From Palleronia sediminis (GTDB lineage: Bacteria > Pseudomonadota > Alphaproteobacteria > Rhodobacterales > Rhodobacteraceae): DNA of 64,000 nt. The notes under the pieces were generated by a model that ran no database searches, was not told the DNA's origin, and saw only the letters and a list, made by a program, of their open reading frames with translations. This document shows positions 1-6,792 of this stretch, piece by piece (within the stretch, counting starts at the first letter, position 1; every line of letters begins with the position of its first letter). The translations under genes and the position numbers were made by a program. Location of the stretch: the NCBI RefSeq assembly GCF_004358695.1, contig NZ_SNAA01000007.1, forward strand, positions 1 to 64,000. The letters are read 5' to 3'.

Positions 1-117
1 TCGGTAGGTTGAAAGACTGGCGTCGCATCGCCACCCGCTACGACAGATGCCCGAAGGTCTTCCTCTCCGCCATCGCCCTCGCCGCAACCGTCATGTTCTG
101 GTTATGAATCCTGACCC
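1..117 (+). mobile_element. Right end of an IS5-family insertion sequence (truncated by window edge)
   Basis: The first bases encode the end of an IS5-type transposase. The stop codon lies inside the likely terminal inverted repeat at about 104-117, which read from the outside inward begins GGGTCAGGATTCAT, an end typical of alphaproteobacterial IS5/IS427-like elements. The flank begins TAG, which fits a TA-type target duplication. The left end is outside the window, so the repeat cannot be paired and the exact boundary is inferred. Confidence 0.7.
3..107 (+). CDS. IS5-family transposase, C-terminal fragment (partial, 5' end outside window)
   Basis: The frame opening at base 3 reads GRLKDWRRIATRYDRCPK, then a hydrophobic tail ending FWL and a TGA stop, 34 residues in all. 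This is the characteristic C-terminus of IS5-group DDE transposases, carrying the last K/R-rich part of the catalytic region (RYDR) and the short hydrophobic end. The protein would catalyse cut-and-paste movement of the element. Only the tail is visible, so it cannot be said whether the copy is intact. Confidence 0.8.
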   Translation, partial: GRLKDWRRIATRYDRCPKVFLSAIALAATVMFWL

Positions 118-144
118 TAGTCAGTCACCCCACCCACCCGAACA

Positions 145-172
145 CAAAAAAGGGCGCCTCGCGGCGCCCTTT
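145..172 (-). terminator. Rho-independent terminator of cspA
   Basis: The inverted repeat GGGCGCC (152-158) / GGCGCCC (163-169) has a TCGC loop and is extended by A-T pairs. The run of A at 145-151 becomes a U-tract on the minus strand. It lies about 25 bases past the cspA stop, separating it from the IS end. Confidence 0.85.
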
Positions 173-197
173 CCCAAATCCGTAAGACCCGGTCTGC

Positions 198-404
198 TCA
201 GAGCAGTTCGAGGTTCGCGGCCGACTGGCGGCCGTCACGGCCCGACTCAAGGTCGAAGGACACTTTCTGGTCGTCCTTGAGGCCGGTCAGGCCCGCGCGC
301 TCGACGGCCGAGATGTGGACGAACACGTCCTTGCCGCCCGTATCGGGCGCAATGAAGCCGAAGCCTTTGGTGGGGTTGAACCATTTCACGGTGCCGGTGG
401 CCAT
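198..404 (-). CDS. cspA: Cold-shock domain protein (CspA family)
   Basis: This is a 68-residue single cold-shock domain, the usual length for the family. It binds single-stranded RNA/DNA and acts as an RNA chaperone in the cytoplasm. RNP1 (KGFGFI) and RNP2 (VFVHIS) are both intact, following the start MATGTVKWFN. The ATG is preceded by GACAGGAGAT, a good Shine-Dalgarno site, which rules out the longer upstream reading frame. About 190 bases upstream hold no other gene and probably contain the promoter and 5' leader, but no cold-shock promoter could be assigned by eye. A strong terminator follows. Whether it is cold-induced cannot be told from sequence. Confidence 0.95.
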   Translation of the reverse strand: MATGTVKWFNPTKGFGFIAPDTGGKDVFVHISAVERAGLTGLKDDQKVSFDLESGRDGRQSAANLELL

Positions 405-595
405 CGTGATATCTCCTGTCGTTTGTAGCCTGTTCGCGAAAGTGCAACAGCGTGGCGAAGTATGCCCGGATCGAGTGCGCTGCAGTTCCGTGAGGAGTCG
501 ACAGGGGATCGATAGAGGTCTCTTAGCCAACCCTGCATACCAGCGAAACGGTCCCGCGTCCAGCGATCATTGGCCGGACACGGGGTCGTGACGGG

Positions 596-733
596 CTACA
601 GGTGCTTTTTCGCCGTCCGCGCCGCGCCCTTGGCCAGTTGGCTTTCGGCGCTGCCCTTGCGGCGGCGGGACGTGGTGTGGCGGCGGCTACGGCCGAAACC
701 GGATGCGAGCCGGCGAATCAGACGCGAGATCAT
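596..733 (-). CDS. Small arginine/lysine-rich hypothetical protein
   Basis: This 45-residue ORF starts MISRLIRRLASGFGRSRR and ends in an AKKHL tail. The ATG is preceded by AAAAGGAGACCGACC, a clear Shine-Dalgarno site, which is the main reason to accept it. The product is very basic, with no membrane segment and no recognised domain. It follows exoD on the same strand, about 60 bases past that gene's stop, and could be co-transcribed with it. It may instead be a chance ORF, since high-GC DNA yields many arginine-rich frames. Function unknown. Confidence 0.5.
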   Translation of the reverse strand: MISRLIRRLASGFGRSRRHTTSRRRKGSAESQLAKGAARTAKKHL

Positions 734-796
734 GGTCGGTCTCCTTTTCGGTTGCGTGGTCGATGTCTTGAAACGACCGAAGCGGCCCCTGCGTTC

Positions 797-1420
797 CTAT
801 CCCCCCGAGGCCGAGATCACGCCGAAAAACACCGAGATCGGCACGAGGCTCGCGCCGAACATGAGGATGTAGCCGAAAAGCACGAACAGCCCGTCGCGGG
901 CCAGCAGGGCCGTGGCGAAACACAGCGTGGCCGCGCCGAGGATCGAGGACGAGAACGGCACGATCTCGAGCACGGGCATCGCCGCGCCGCAGACGATGCA
1001 GGAGAAATGGACGAAGGGCCGCGCCGCGCGCGAGATCAGCGGGTGCAGCCGGTCGCGCGCCCGGCGGTCGATCCAGTCCGCGACCCAATGCAGCTTCTGC
1101 GCACCGTTATGCAACTTTTCGCCCTTGATCGTGCGCCGCATGACGAAACCCGGCAGCCAGACGCGCTTGCGCCGGATGAATATCTGCGTGGCGATGAGCG
1201 CGATGGCCAGGCCGCAGACGCTCGAGAACAGGGGAATGCCCGATAGAGGCGAGACGACCAGCAGCGCCGGGATCATCAGGATCGGCAGGAATCCCGTGGT
1301 GCCGAAGGCATCGAGGATCGTCTCGACCGACACTTCCTCCTTGTCGGTTAGCTCGTCGAGGCGGTCCACGATGTCGCGGACCCGATGATTGTTCTCGGGG
1401 GGATTTTCGGCCGTGTCCAT
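797..1420 (-). CDS. exoD: ExoD-family membrane protein
   Basis: The protein has 207 residues and matches the ExoD family (exopolysaccharide synthesis, ExoD; Pfam PF06055): a short polar N-terminus with DIVDRLDELT, then paired hydrophobic segments around PILMIPALLVVSPLSGIP, and a polar stretch before two further membrane segments. ExoD was first described in Sinorhizobium, where mutants make less exopolysaccharide and are alkali-sensitive; the biochemical role is unclear. The start MDTAENPP was chosen because upstream codons would run into the divergent kinase gene and because the family begins near this point. No strong Shine-Dalgarno site is seen. It probably acts in the inner membrane. Confidence 0.85.
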   Translation of the reverse strand: MDTAENPPENNHRVRDIVDRLDELTDKEEVSVETILDAFGTTGFLPILMIPALLVVSPLSGIPLFSSVCGLAIALIATQIFIRRKRVWLPGFVMRRTIKGEKLHNGAQKLHWVADWIDRRARDRLHPLISRAARPFVHFSCIVCGAAMPVLEIVPFSSSILGAATLCFATALLARDGLFVLFGYILMFGASLVPISVFFGVISASGG

Positions 1421-1493
1421 GCCGCCAAACTCGCCCACGGCGCGAGGGTTCCCCCGTCTGGACAGGGCCGGGCGGATCGGCCCATATCGCGCC

Positions 1494-2120
1494 ATGGCCC
1501 AGGACGACCTCGCCCCGCTCGTCGACGCGATCCTTGCCGCGCCCGTCCGGGGCGCGCGTCGGCTGGTGGCCGTCGCGGGGCCGCCCGGCGCCGGCAAATC
1601 CACCATCGCCGAGCGGATCACCGCCGCGCTCGAGGCGCGCGGCACCCGCGCCGTGCTGGTGCCGATGGACGGGTTTCACCTCGACAACCGGGTGCTCGCG
1701 GCGCGCGGCCTTCTGGATCGCAAGGGCGCGCCCGAGACCTTCGACGCGGCCGGGTTCCGCCATGCCGTCGCCCGACTCGCCGAGGGGGGCGAGGTGATCC
1801 TGCCCAGCTTCGACCGGGCGCGGGATCTGTCGGTCGCCGGGTCGGTCGTGATCGCGCCGGAGCACGGCACCGTCGTCGTCGAGGGCAATTACCTGCTGCT
1901 GGACGAGCCCGAATGGCGCGATCTGGTCGGGTTCTGGGATCTGGCCGTCGCGCTCGATGTCGACATGGCGACGCTGCGTGCGCGGCTGGTGCAGCGGTGG
2001 CGCGATCACGGCCTGTCGCCCGAGGACGCCGTGGCCCGCGCCGAGGGCAACGACCTGCGCAACGCGCGACGCGTCCTTGGCAATTATCTGCCGGCCGACC
2101 TGATCTGGCCCGGAAGCTGA
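1494..2120 (+). CDS. P-loop nucleoside/nucleotide kinase-like protein
   Basis: The protein has 208 residues with a Walker A motif GPPGAGKST near residue 28, a substrate-side motif PMDGFHLDN typical of the uridine kinase / pantothenate kinase-like group, and a later VVVEGNYLLLDEP strand. The family phosphorylates a small hydroxylated substrate with ATP; members are often called nucleoside kinase or FrcK-like, and the substrate cannot be decided here. The start at MAQDDLAPLV puts the P-loop at its usual distance from the N-terminus. An in-frame start about 100 bases earlier would overlap exoD. The gene is divergent from exoD and followed by a lytic transglycosylase on the same strand. Confidence 0.8.
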   Translation: MAQDDLAPLVDAILAAPVRGARRLVAVAGPPGAGKSTIAERITAALEARGTRAVLVPMDGFHLDNRVLAARGLLDRKGAPETFDAAGFRHAVARLAEGGEVILPSFDRARDLSVAGSVVIAPEHGTVVVEGNYLLLDEPEWRDLVGFWDLAVALDVDMATLRARLVQRWRDHGLSPEDAVARAEGNDLRNARRVLGNYLPADLIWPGS

Positions 2121-2187
2121 GCTTGCCCCCGACCCGCCGCGCGGGTCAGGGTCGCGGCAGCATCGGACACGAAAGGACCAGCACACC

Positions 2188-3342
2188 ATGCGACCGGGCA
2201 GACGCGCAGTTACATTCGGACTTCTGGCCGCGGGGCTCGGGGCCTGCGGGCAGCGCACGGGGTTCGGCGCATCGGCCGGCGGGCTGGCCCCTGCCCCCGA
2301 TCCAGACGTGATCCCCATCGAGAACCCCGGCTGGCGCGGCTGGGTGCAATCGTTTCTGCCCCGCGCCCGCGCCGCCGGCGTGTCGCAGGAGACGCTCGAC
2401 CGGGCCTTCGACGGGGCCGGCTACCTGCCCGGCGTGATCGAGCGCGACCGCAACCAGACCGAGTTCACGCGCACGCTCGAGGATTACCTCAACATCACCG
2501 CCTCCGAGGACAAGGTCGCCACCGGCCGCGAGCAGGTCGCGCGCTGGCGCAGCACGCTCGACGCGATCGAGGCCCGCTACGGCGTCGAGGCCGAGGTCGT
2601 CGCCGCCGTCTGGGGCGTCGAAAGCCAGTACGGCGCGCGGCGCGGCGAGTTTCCGGTCGTCTCGGCGCTCTCGACGCTGGCCTATGACGGGCGGCGCGGG
2701 GCGTTTTTCGAACAGCAGCTCGTCTCGGCGCTCAAGACCTTGCAGCGGGGCGACGTGGCGCCCTCGCGCATGACCGGAAGCTGGGCGGGCGCCATGGGGC
2801 ACACGCAGTTCATCCCGACCTCGTACCAGTCGCTCGCCGTGGATTTCGACGGCGACGGGCGGCGCGACATCTGGTCCGAGGATCCGACCGACGCGCTGGC
2901 TTCGACGGCCAATTACCTCGCCCGGAACGGCTGGCGCCGCGGCCAGCCCTGGGGGCAGGAGATCACCTCGGCCAACCCCGGCAGCGGCGGCACGGTCATC
3001 ACCCCGCAACCGGGCGGCCCGAGCTTTCGTGTGTTTCACAATTTCAACGTCATCAAGCGCTACAACAACTCGACCAACTACGCGATCGGCGTCGGGCACC
3101 TTTCGGACCGGCTGGCCGGCGCGGGCCCGCTGCGCGGCGCCTTTCCGCCCGACCGCTACGGCATGACCAAGGAGCAGCGGCAGGCGCTTCAGGCGCGGCT
3201 GACGGCGGCGGGCTATGACACCGGCGGCACCGACGGCGTGATCGGGTCCAACTCGCGCGCGGCGATCTCGGCCTTCCAGGCGGCCCGCGGCCTGCCGGTC
3301 ACGGGCGACCCGTCGCTCGAACTGCTGCGCCTGCTGGGCTGA
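2188..3342 (+). CDS. Lytic murein transglycosylase, MltB type, with peptidoglycan-binding domain
   Basis: The protein (384 residues) cleaves peptidoglycan between MurNAc and GlcNAc, forming 1,6-anhydro ends. A lipoprotein signal is visible (lipobox LGAC, cysteine 20), which suggests an outer-membrane or periplasmic anchor. The MltB/SLT_2 domain spans about residues 45-310, with the catalytic glutamate in VWGVESQYG (E145) and the signature MGHTQFIPTSY near 203. A peptidoglycan-binding domain (PG_binding_1) occupies about 320-384, ending in the usual GVIGSNSRAAISAFQ pattern. An AAAGGA element lies upstream of the ATG. The gene looks monocistronic. Confident in family; the exact paralogue name (mltB or a slt variant) is left open. 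Confidence 0.92.
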   Translation: MRPGRRAVTFGLLAAGLGACGQRTGFGASAGGLAPAPDPDVIPIENPGWRGWVQSFLPRARAAGVSQETLDRAFDGAGYLPGVIERDRNQTEFTRTLEDYLNITASEDKVATGREQVARWRSTLDAIEARYGVEAEVVAAVWGVESQYGARRGEFPVVSALSTLAYDGRRGAFFEQQLVSALKTLQRGDVAPSRMTGSWAGAMGHTQFIPTSYQSLAVDFDGDGRRDIWSEDPTDALASTANYLARNGWRRGQPWGQEITSANPGSGGTVITPQPGGPSFRVFHNFNVIKRYNNSTNYAIGVGHLSDRLAGAGPLRGAFPPDRYGMTKEQRQALQARLTAAGYDTGGTDGVIGSNSRAAISAFQAARGLPVTGDPSLELLRLLG

Positions 3343-3554
3343 CGGCGGGGCGTCGAATGCAGAGTGAAAGCTATACGTTGCGGCCGAGTTTCGGAATCTC
3401 ACCGTCAGGCTTTACCCTTTGCAACATCGCTGGGTGACGCTGTCAGTGCGCGACATCAATGGGCCGATCGGCCAGTTCGGCATCGTGAGGGGGCCTTCCC
3501 GAACCGCGTCCGATCTTCTTACCATCCAGCCGAAAGCAACAGCGGGAGCATCCC

Positions 3555-4745
3555 ATGTCCGTGGAACGAGAGTGCATTTACTGCGGACAAACGAAAGAGG
3601 CCACCGAGTTCTCGCACGAGCACATTTGGCCCGATGCACTCGGAGGCGATCATCTCCCCGACTTTTGGCATACGAACGATGTTTGCCGAAGCTGCAACAG
3701 CATGTCTGGCGTGTTCGTCGATGGCGCGTTCATCAAGAGCTTCCCCGTTACCGCGGAGCGAGCAAACGATGCGTTGAGCTACCTGTCACCGGATCAACCA
3801 ACAGGGGCCCTTCCCCTCAACTATCTCGGCGTCGTTCAGAATGTGCGACCCCCTGAGGGCGAGGTCATCGACTACTGGGTGTGTACTGGAGCGAAGGTTC
3901 TGCACATCCGAATGGATGGGAAAGAAGATATGTGGAACGCCTACGCTGGGGGCGATCCACGACGAAGCTCGAAGAAGTCCAAAGCAGGGCGGGTCATCGT
4001 GAGTCTCACGTCCGCTGAACCGTACTGGGTCTGTACGAGCCTTCGATCTGTCCTTCAGCACTTCCCCAAGGCGAGGCGGTTCGTCACCAACTTGAAGCTT
4101 CCAGAGAACGCGACCAAGTTTCAAGAACTCGATCCTTCCGACGCACAGCAAGCCGATGATCTGCGCATCGTCCGCGAGTTCGAAGCACTGCCTAAGCGCG
4201 GGGAGCGGGTTGACGCTCAGGTGGCAATCGCCCTTAGCGCGGACGGACGGTTCCTTGCTAAGGTGGCGCTCGCGGTTGGCTATCAACTGTTCGGCCGCGA
4301 CTTTATCGCTTCGGACCACGCGAAGGAACTCCGCAAAGGTTTCCGCGAAGCCGATCCGAAGAAACGGCAGCAACTGAAGATACACGGCTCGGGCTACTTC
4401 CCGGGTGTCGATCTTGGTCCGGTTGGTGATCAGCTGCGATGGCCCGGAGGATGGCAGATCGCGATCCTTCGCCTGCCCGAGAAGCTTGCTCTTGTGACTA
4501 CGGCACCTACCGGCCGCGTGATGTGCATTCAGATCACCAACGACGCTTCTCTGCTGGATCGCCTCGGCTCTGAGTATCAAGACGGCGTTTGTTGGGTGAT
4601 TGTCCCACCCGCTCGGACCGCGGTTGGGCCGATAGCCTATCCGGAGTACCTCGCACACATGATTGGAGCCGTGCATGTTCCAAGCCTTACCGCGTTGGAA
4701 GCGCTCCGTGGTGATCCATCCATGTTGCCGAGGTCAAGATTGTAG
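3555..4745 (+). CDS. HNH-endonuclease-like protein, unknown role
   Basis: The 396-residue protein begins with a probable HNH/zinc module: C7-x2-C10, then EHIWPDALGG (E22-H23), N41, and C44-x2-C47-N48. This matches HNH_5-type nucleases, in which H, N and H/N residues bind metal and cut DNA while the cysteines bind zinc. The remaining 340 residues resemble no family I can name. Codon use and base composition are visibly less GC-rich than in the flanking genes, and no partner gene lies nearby. The gene sits between the lytic transglycosylase and tRNA-Arg, so horizontal acquisition is a reasonable inference. It could be a defence nuclease, a selfish endonuclease or a degraded restriction component; none is shown. 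The start follows GGGAGCATCCC. Confidence 0.7.
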   Translation: MSVERECIYCGQTKEATEFSHEHIWPDALGGDHLPDFWHTNDVCRSCNSMSGVFVDGAFIKSFPVTAERANDALSYLSPDQPTGALPLNYLGVVQNVRPPEGEVIDYWVCTGAKVLHIRMDGKEDMWNAYAGGDPRRSSKKSKAGRVIVSLTSAEPYWVCTSLRSVLQHFPKARRFVTNLKLPENATKFQELDPSDAQQADDLRIVREFEALPKRGERVDAQVAIALSADGRFLAKVALAVGYQLFGRDFIASDHAKELRKGFREADPKKRQQLKIHGSGYFPGVDLGPVGDQLRWPGGWQIAILRLPEKLALVTTAPTGRVMCIQITNDASLLDRLGSEYQDGVCWVIVPPARTAVGPIAYPEYLAHMIGAVHVPSLTALEALRGDPSMLPRSRL

Positions 4746-5086
4746 GACGCCGAGTAAACCGGGTACTCGGTACGAAAGCACGTCCCGCCAAATGCATTTT
4801 CAACCAACTGCGTGATGAAACGCTTCTACTGTGGCGTAAAGGTTGGCCGTAGCATTCGGAACGCCGGGCGAGGCAAGTCCAGACCCAACCGGAACCTGAT
4901 TTGACTGGCGCTGCAAGAATTTGTCGAAGCTGCCATTCGCGAAAACCGCAGCGTTCCGCGCTAAGGACCCTTTTCCTGCCGCTCGCCGCGTCCGGCACAA
5001 AAGTTCGCTGCGCCTGATCCACTTACGATCTAACTCAGCGACCCGTCACGAAAGCCGGTTTTCCCCGTCATCGGACACGGCGGTTC
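4746..5086. other. Gene-free stretch between the HNH gene and tRNA-Arg
   Basis: About 340 bases with no convincing gene. A minus-strand frame of 111 codons runs over most of it and into the end of the HNH gene, but it has no ribosome binding site and no recognisable domain. Composition is less GC-rich than the surrounding chromosome, like the HNH gene, so it probably belongs to the same acquired segment. No inverted repeat, integrase remnant or copy of the tRNA 3' end was found. Confidence 0.5.
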
Positions 5087-5163
5087 TGGCGATCCCGGCA
5101 GGACTCGAACCTGCAACCGTCTGATTAGAAGTCAGGTGCTCTATCCAGTTGAGCTACGGGACC
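5087..5163 (-). tRNA. tRNA-Arg, anticodon TCT
   Basis: On the minus strand the cloverleaf folds fully. The acceptor stem is GGTCCCG/CGGGATC, the D stem GCTC/GAGC, the anticodon loop CTTCTAA, and the T arm GCAGG-TTCGAGT-CCTGC. The discriminator base is G and CCA is encoded. The TCT anticodon reads AGA/AGG arginine codons. The first anticodon-stem pair is a C-A mismatch. The 3' end faces the atypical HNH segment, the side where integrative elements usually insert into tRNA genes. Confidence 0.97.
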
Positions 5164-5264
5164 GCGCCGCCCTGTCATGCAACGCCCGCGCGGCACTCAC
5201 AAGCGGAACAAGGACCGTCGCGGCCGGTTGATCGGGCGGAACCCAAACCGCAAGGAGATTTCCC

Positions 5265-5804
5265 ATGATCCGCACCGTTCTGTCCGCCGCGGCGCTGGCC
5301 GCGACCGCCGCCCTTCCCGTTTCGGCCCAGGATGGCGACGCCTCGGGCGATGGCGATTTCACGCTTGCCGCCCGCGCCGACGTCATGGACCGCGACGGCA
5401 GCCAGATCGGCACCGTGTCGCTCAACACCACAGCGTCCGGCGTCACGCTGATCATCGTGGCGCTGAACGGCCTGCCCGAGGGCGGGCACGGCATCCACAT
5501 CCACGAAACGGGCGATTGCTCGGCCGACGATTTCACCTCGGCCGGGGGCCATGTCGCGGGCGATGCCCAGCACGGGATATTCGTCGACGGGGGGCCGCAT
5601 CCGGGCGACCTGCCCAATGCCATCGTGGGGGCCGACGGCAATCTCAACCTCGAGATCTTCAACCCGCGGCTCGAGATCGACGAGATGATCTTTGACGACG
5701 ACGGCGCGGCCTTCATCGTTCATGCCGACCCCGACGACTACAAGAGCCAGCCGGCCGGTGCCGCGGGCGACCGGATCGCCTGCGGCGTGTTCGAGCGCGG
5801 CTGA
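5265..5804 (+). CDS. sodC: Copper/zinc superoxide dismutase, periplasmic
   Basis: SodC (179 residues) converts superoxide to hydrogen peroxide and oxygen in the periplasm. A signal peptide covers about residues 1-21 (cleavage after VSA). Metal ligands are seen in GHGIHIHETGDC (H78, H80), in GGHVAGDAQHG (H96, H103) and near IVHADPDDY (H153). C85 and C173 can form the conserved disulfide. AAGGAG lies just before the ATG. Downstream is a strong terminator, and upstream is the divergent tRNA gene, so it appears to be a single-gene unit. Its position beside an oxidase operon fits protection of the envelope from respiratory superoxide, though that link is only inferred. Confidence 0.95.
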   Translation: MIRTVLSAAALAATAALPVSAQDGDASGDGDFTLAARADVMDRDGSQIGTVSLNTTASGVTLIIVALNGLPEGGHGIHIHETGDCSADDFTSAGGHVAGDAQHGIFVDGGPHPGDLPNAIVGADGNLNLEIFNPRLEIDEMIFDDDGAAFIVHADPDDYKSQPAGAAGDRIACGVFERG

Positions 5805-5823
5805 CCGCACCCGGCCCATCGCG

Positions 5824-5854
5824 GGGCGCGCCGGGCGACCGGCGCGCCCTTTTT
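5824..5854 (+). terminator. Rho-independent terminator of sodC
   Basis: An 11-base-pair stem, GGGCGCGCCGG (5824-5834) with CCGGCGCGCCC (5839-5849), is closed by a GCGA loop and followed by TTTTT. It lies 20 bases after the sodC stop and separates it from the convergent cyoD. Confidence 0.9.
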
Positions 5855-5863
5855 CATGCGGAC

Positions 5864-6175
5864 TCACATGCGCTCGGCGAGGTTGGCCATGATCCAGAGC
5901 GTGCCGAACCCCATGATCGCCAGCAGCAGCACGGTGAACAGCAAAAGCTGAAGATCCTCGCGTTTCTGCCGGGTCAGGTCGATATGCAGGAACACGCGCA
6001 GGTGCACCACGATCTGCGTCAGCGCCAGCACGATCAGCGCGGGGATCGCCCAGCCGCGGGGCAGGATGCCGGTCGTCACGGTCGCGAAAGAGGCCACCGT
6101 CAGCACCACCGACAGGATCAGCCCGATCGAATAGAGCCGCCGCTCGGCGCGTTCCTCGTCAGATGCGTCGCTCAT
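5864..6175 (-). CDS. cyoD: Cytochrome o ubiquinol oxidase subunit IV
   Basis: This 103-residue membrane protein with three hydrophobic segments is typical of CyoD, the small assembly/stability subunit of bo-type quinol oxidase. It is the last gene of a four-gene operon and overlaps cyoC by four bases (ATGA). The N-terminus (MSDASDEERAERR) is cytoplasmic and charged; LTQIVVHLRVFLHID in the second half is the family signature. Placement after subunit III confirms the call despite low sequence complexity. Confidence 0.9.
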   Translation of the reverse strand: MSDASDEERAERRLYSIGLILSVVLTVASFATVTTGILPRGWAIPALIVLALTQIVVHLRVFLHIDLTRQKREDLQLLLFTVLLLAIMGFGTLWIMANLAERM

Positions 6176-6792
6176 GCCACCCCCGCCAGATAGACCATGG
6201 AAAAGATACCGACCCAGACGATATCGAGAAAATGCCAGTAGAGCCCCAGCCGGGTCACGCGGCTCTTGATCTTGTCGGTGAGCCCGTAGAGCAGGATCTG
6301 CCCCGTCAGCGACCCGACCCCCAGAAGCCCCACGGCGACGTGCAGCCCGTGCAGGCCCACCAGCGCCCAGAGCGCGCTGAGATAGCCCGAGCGCTGCGGC
6401 GTCGCGCCGATCTCGACCAGGTGGCGCAGGTCGATGAACTCCATCACCAGGAACCCCAGCGCCGAGGTCGCGGCGAAACTGAGAAAGATCAGCGTGCGCC
6501 CCCGGCCGCGGTCGTATTTCATCGACAGGCTGGCCCAGCTGAAGGCAAAGGACGACCCCAGCAGCAGCGCGGTCTGGATCGCGATGGACCGCAGGTCCGT
6601 CACCTCTTCGGGGCCGGGACCGCCGGCGGTCGCGCCCACCATCGTGCCGAAGATCGCAAAGACCAGCCCGAAGGTCACGAGATCGGTCATCAGGAACACC
6701 CAGAAGCCGAACACGTCGACCTCGGCCTTGCGGGCCCCCTCCCCATAGCCGAGGTTCATCCCCGGATGGGCGTTCTGCGCCTTGGCACTCAT
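6172..6792 (-). CDS. cyoC: Cytochrome o ubiquinol oxidase subunit III
   Basis: The 206-residue, five-helix heme-copper oxidase subunit III lies in the inner membrane. It begins MSAKAQNAHPGMNLGYGE and carries FWVFLMTDLVTFG in the first helix and a late LYWHFLDIVWV helix, both characteristic of subunit III. Its ATG overlaps the cyoB stop by four bases and its stop overlaps the cyoD start, so all are probably translationally coupled. A much longer open frame continues upstream through cyoB but is only a shadow of it. Confidence 0.93.
   Translation of the reverse strand: MSAKAQNAHPGMNLGYGEGARKAEVDVFGFWVFLMTDLVTFGLVFAIFGTMVGATAGGPGPEEVTDLRSIAIQTALLLGSSFAFSWASLSMKYDRGRGRTLIFLSFAATSALGFLVMEFIDLRHLVEIGATPQRSGYLSALWALVGLHGLHVAVGLLGVGSLTGQILLYGLTDKIKSRVTRLGLYWHFLDIVWVGIFSMVYLAGVA

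Noticed and set aside
4687..5022. 111-codon minus-strand frame next to tRNA-Arg
   Set aside because: It overlaps the end of the HNH gene, lacks a ribosome site and matches no family.
3343..5163. Integrative element with att repeats at tRNA-Arg
   Set aside because: Composition and position fit, but no second copy of the tRNA 3' end, no integrase and no second boundary were seen, so only an atypical patch is reported.
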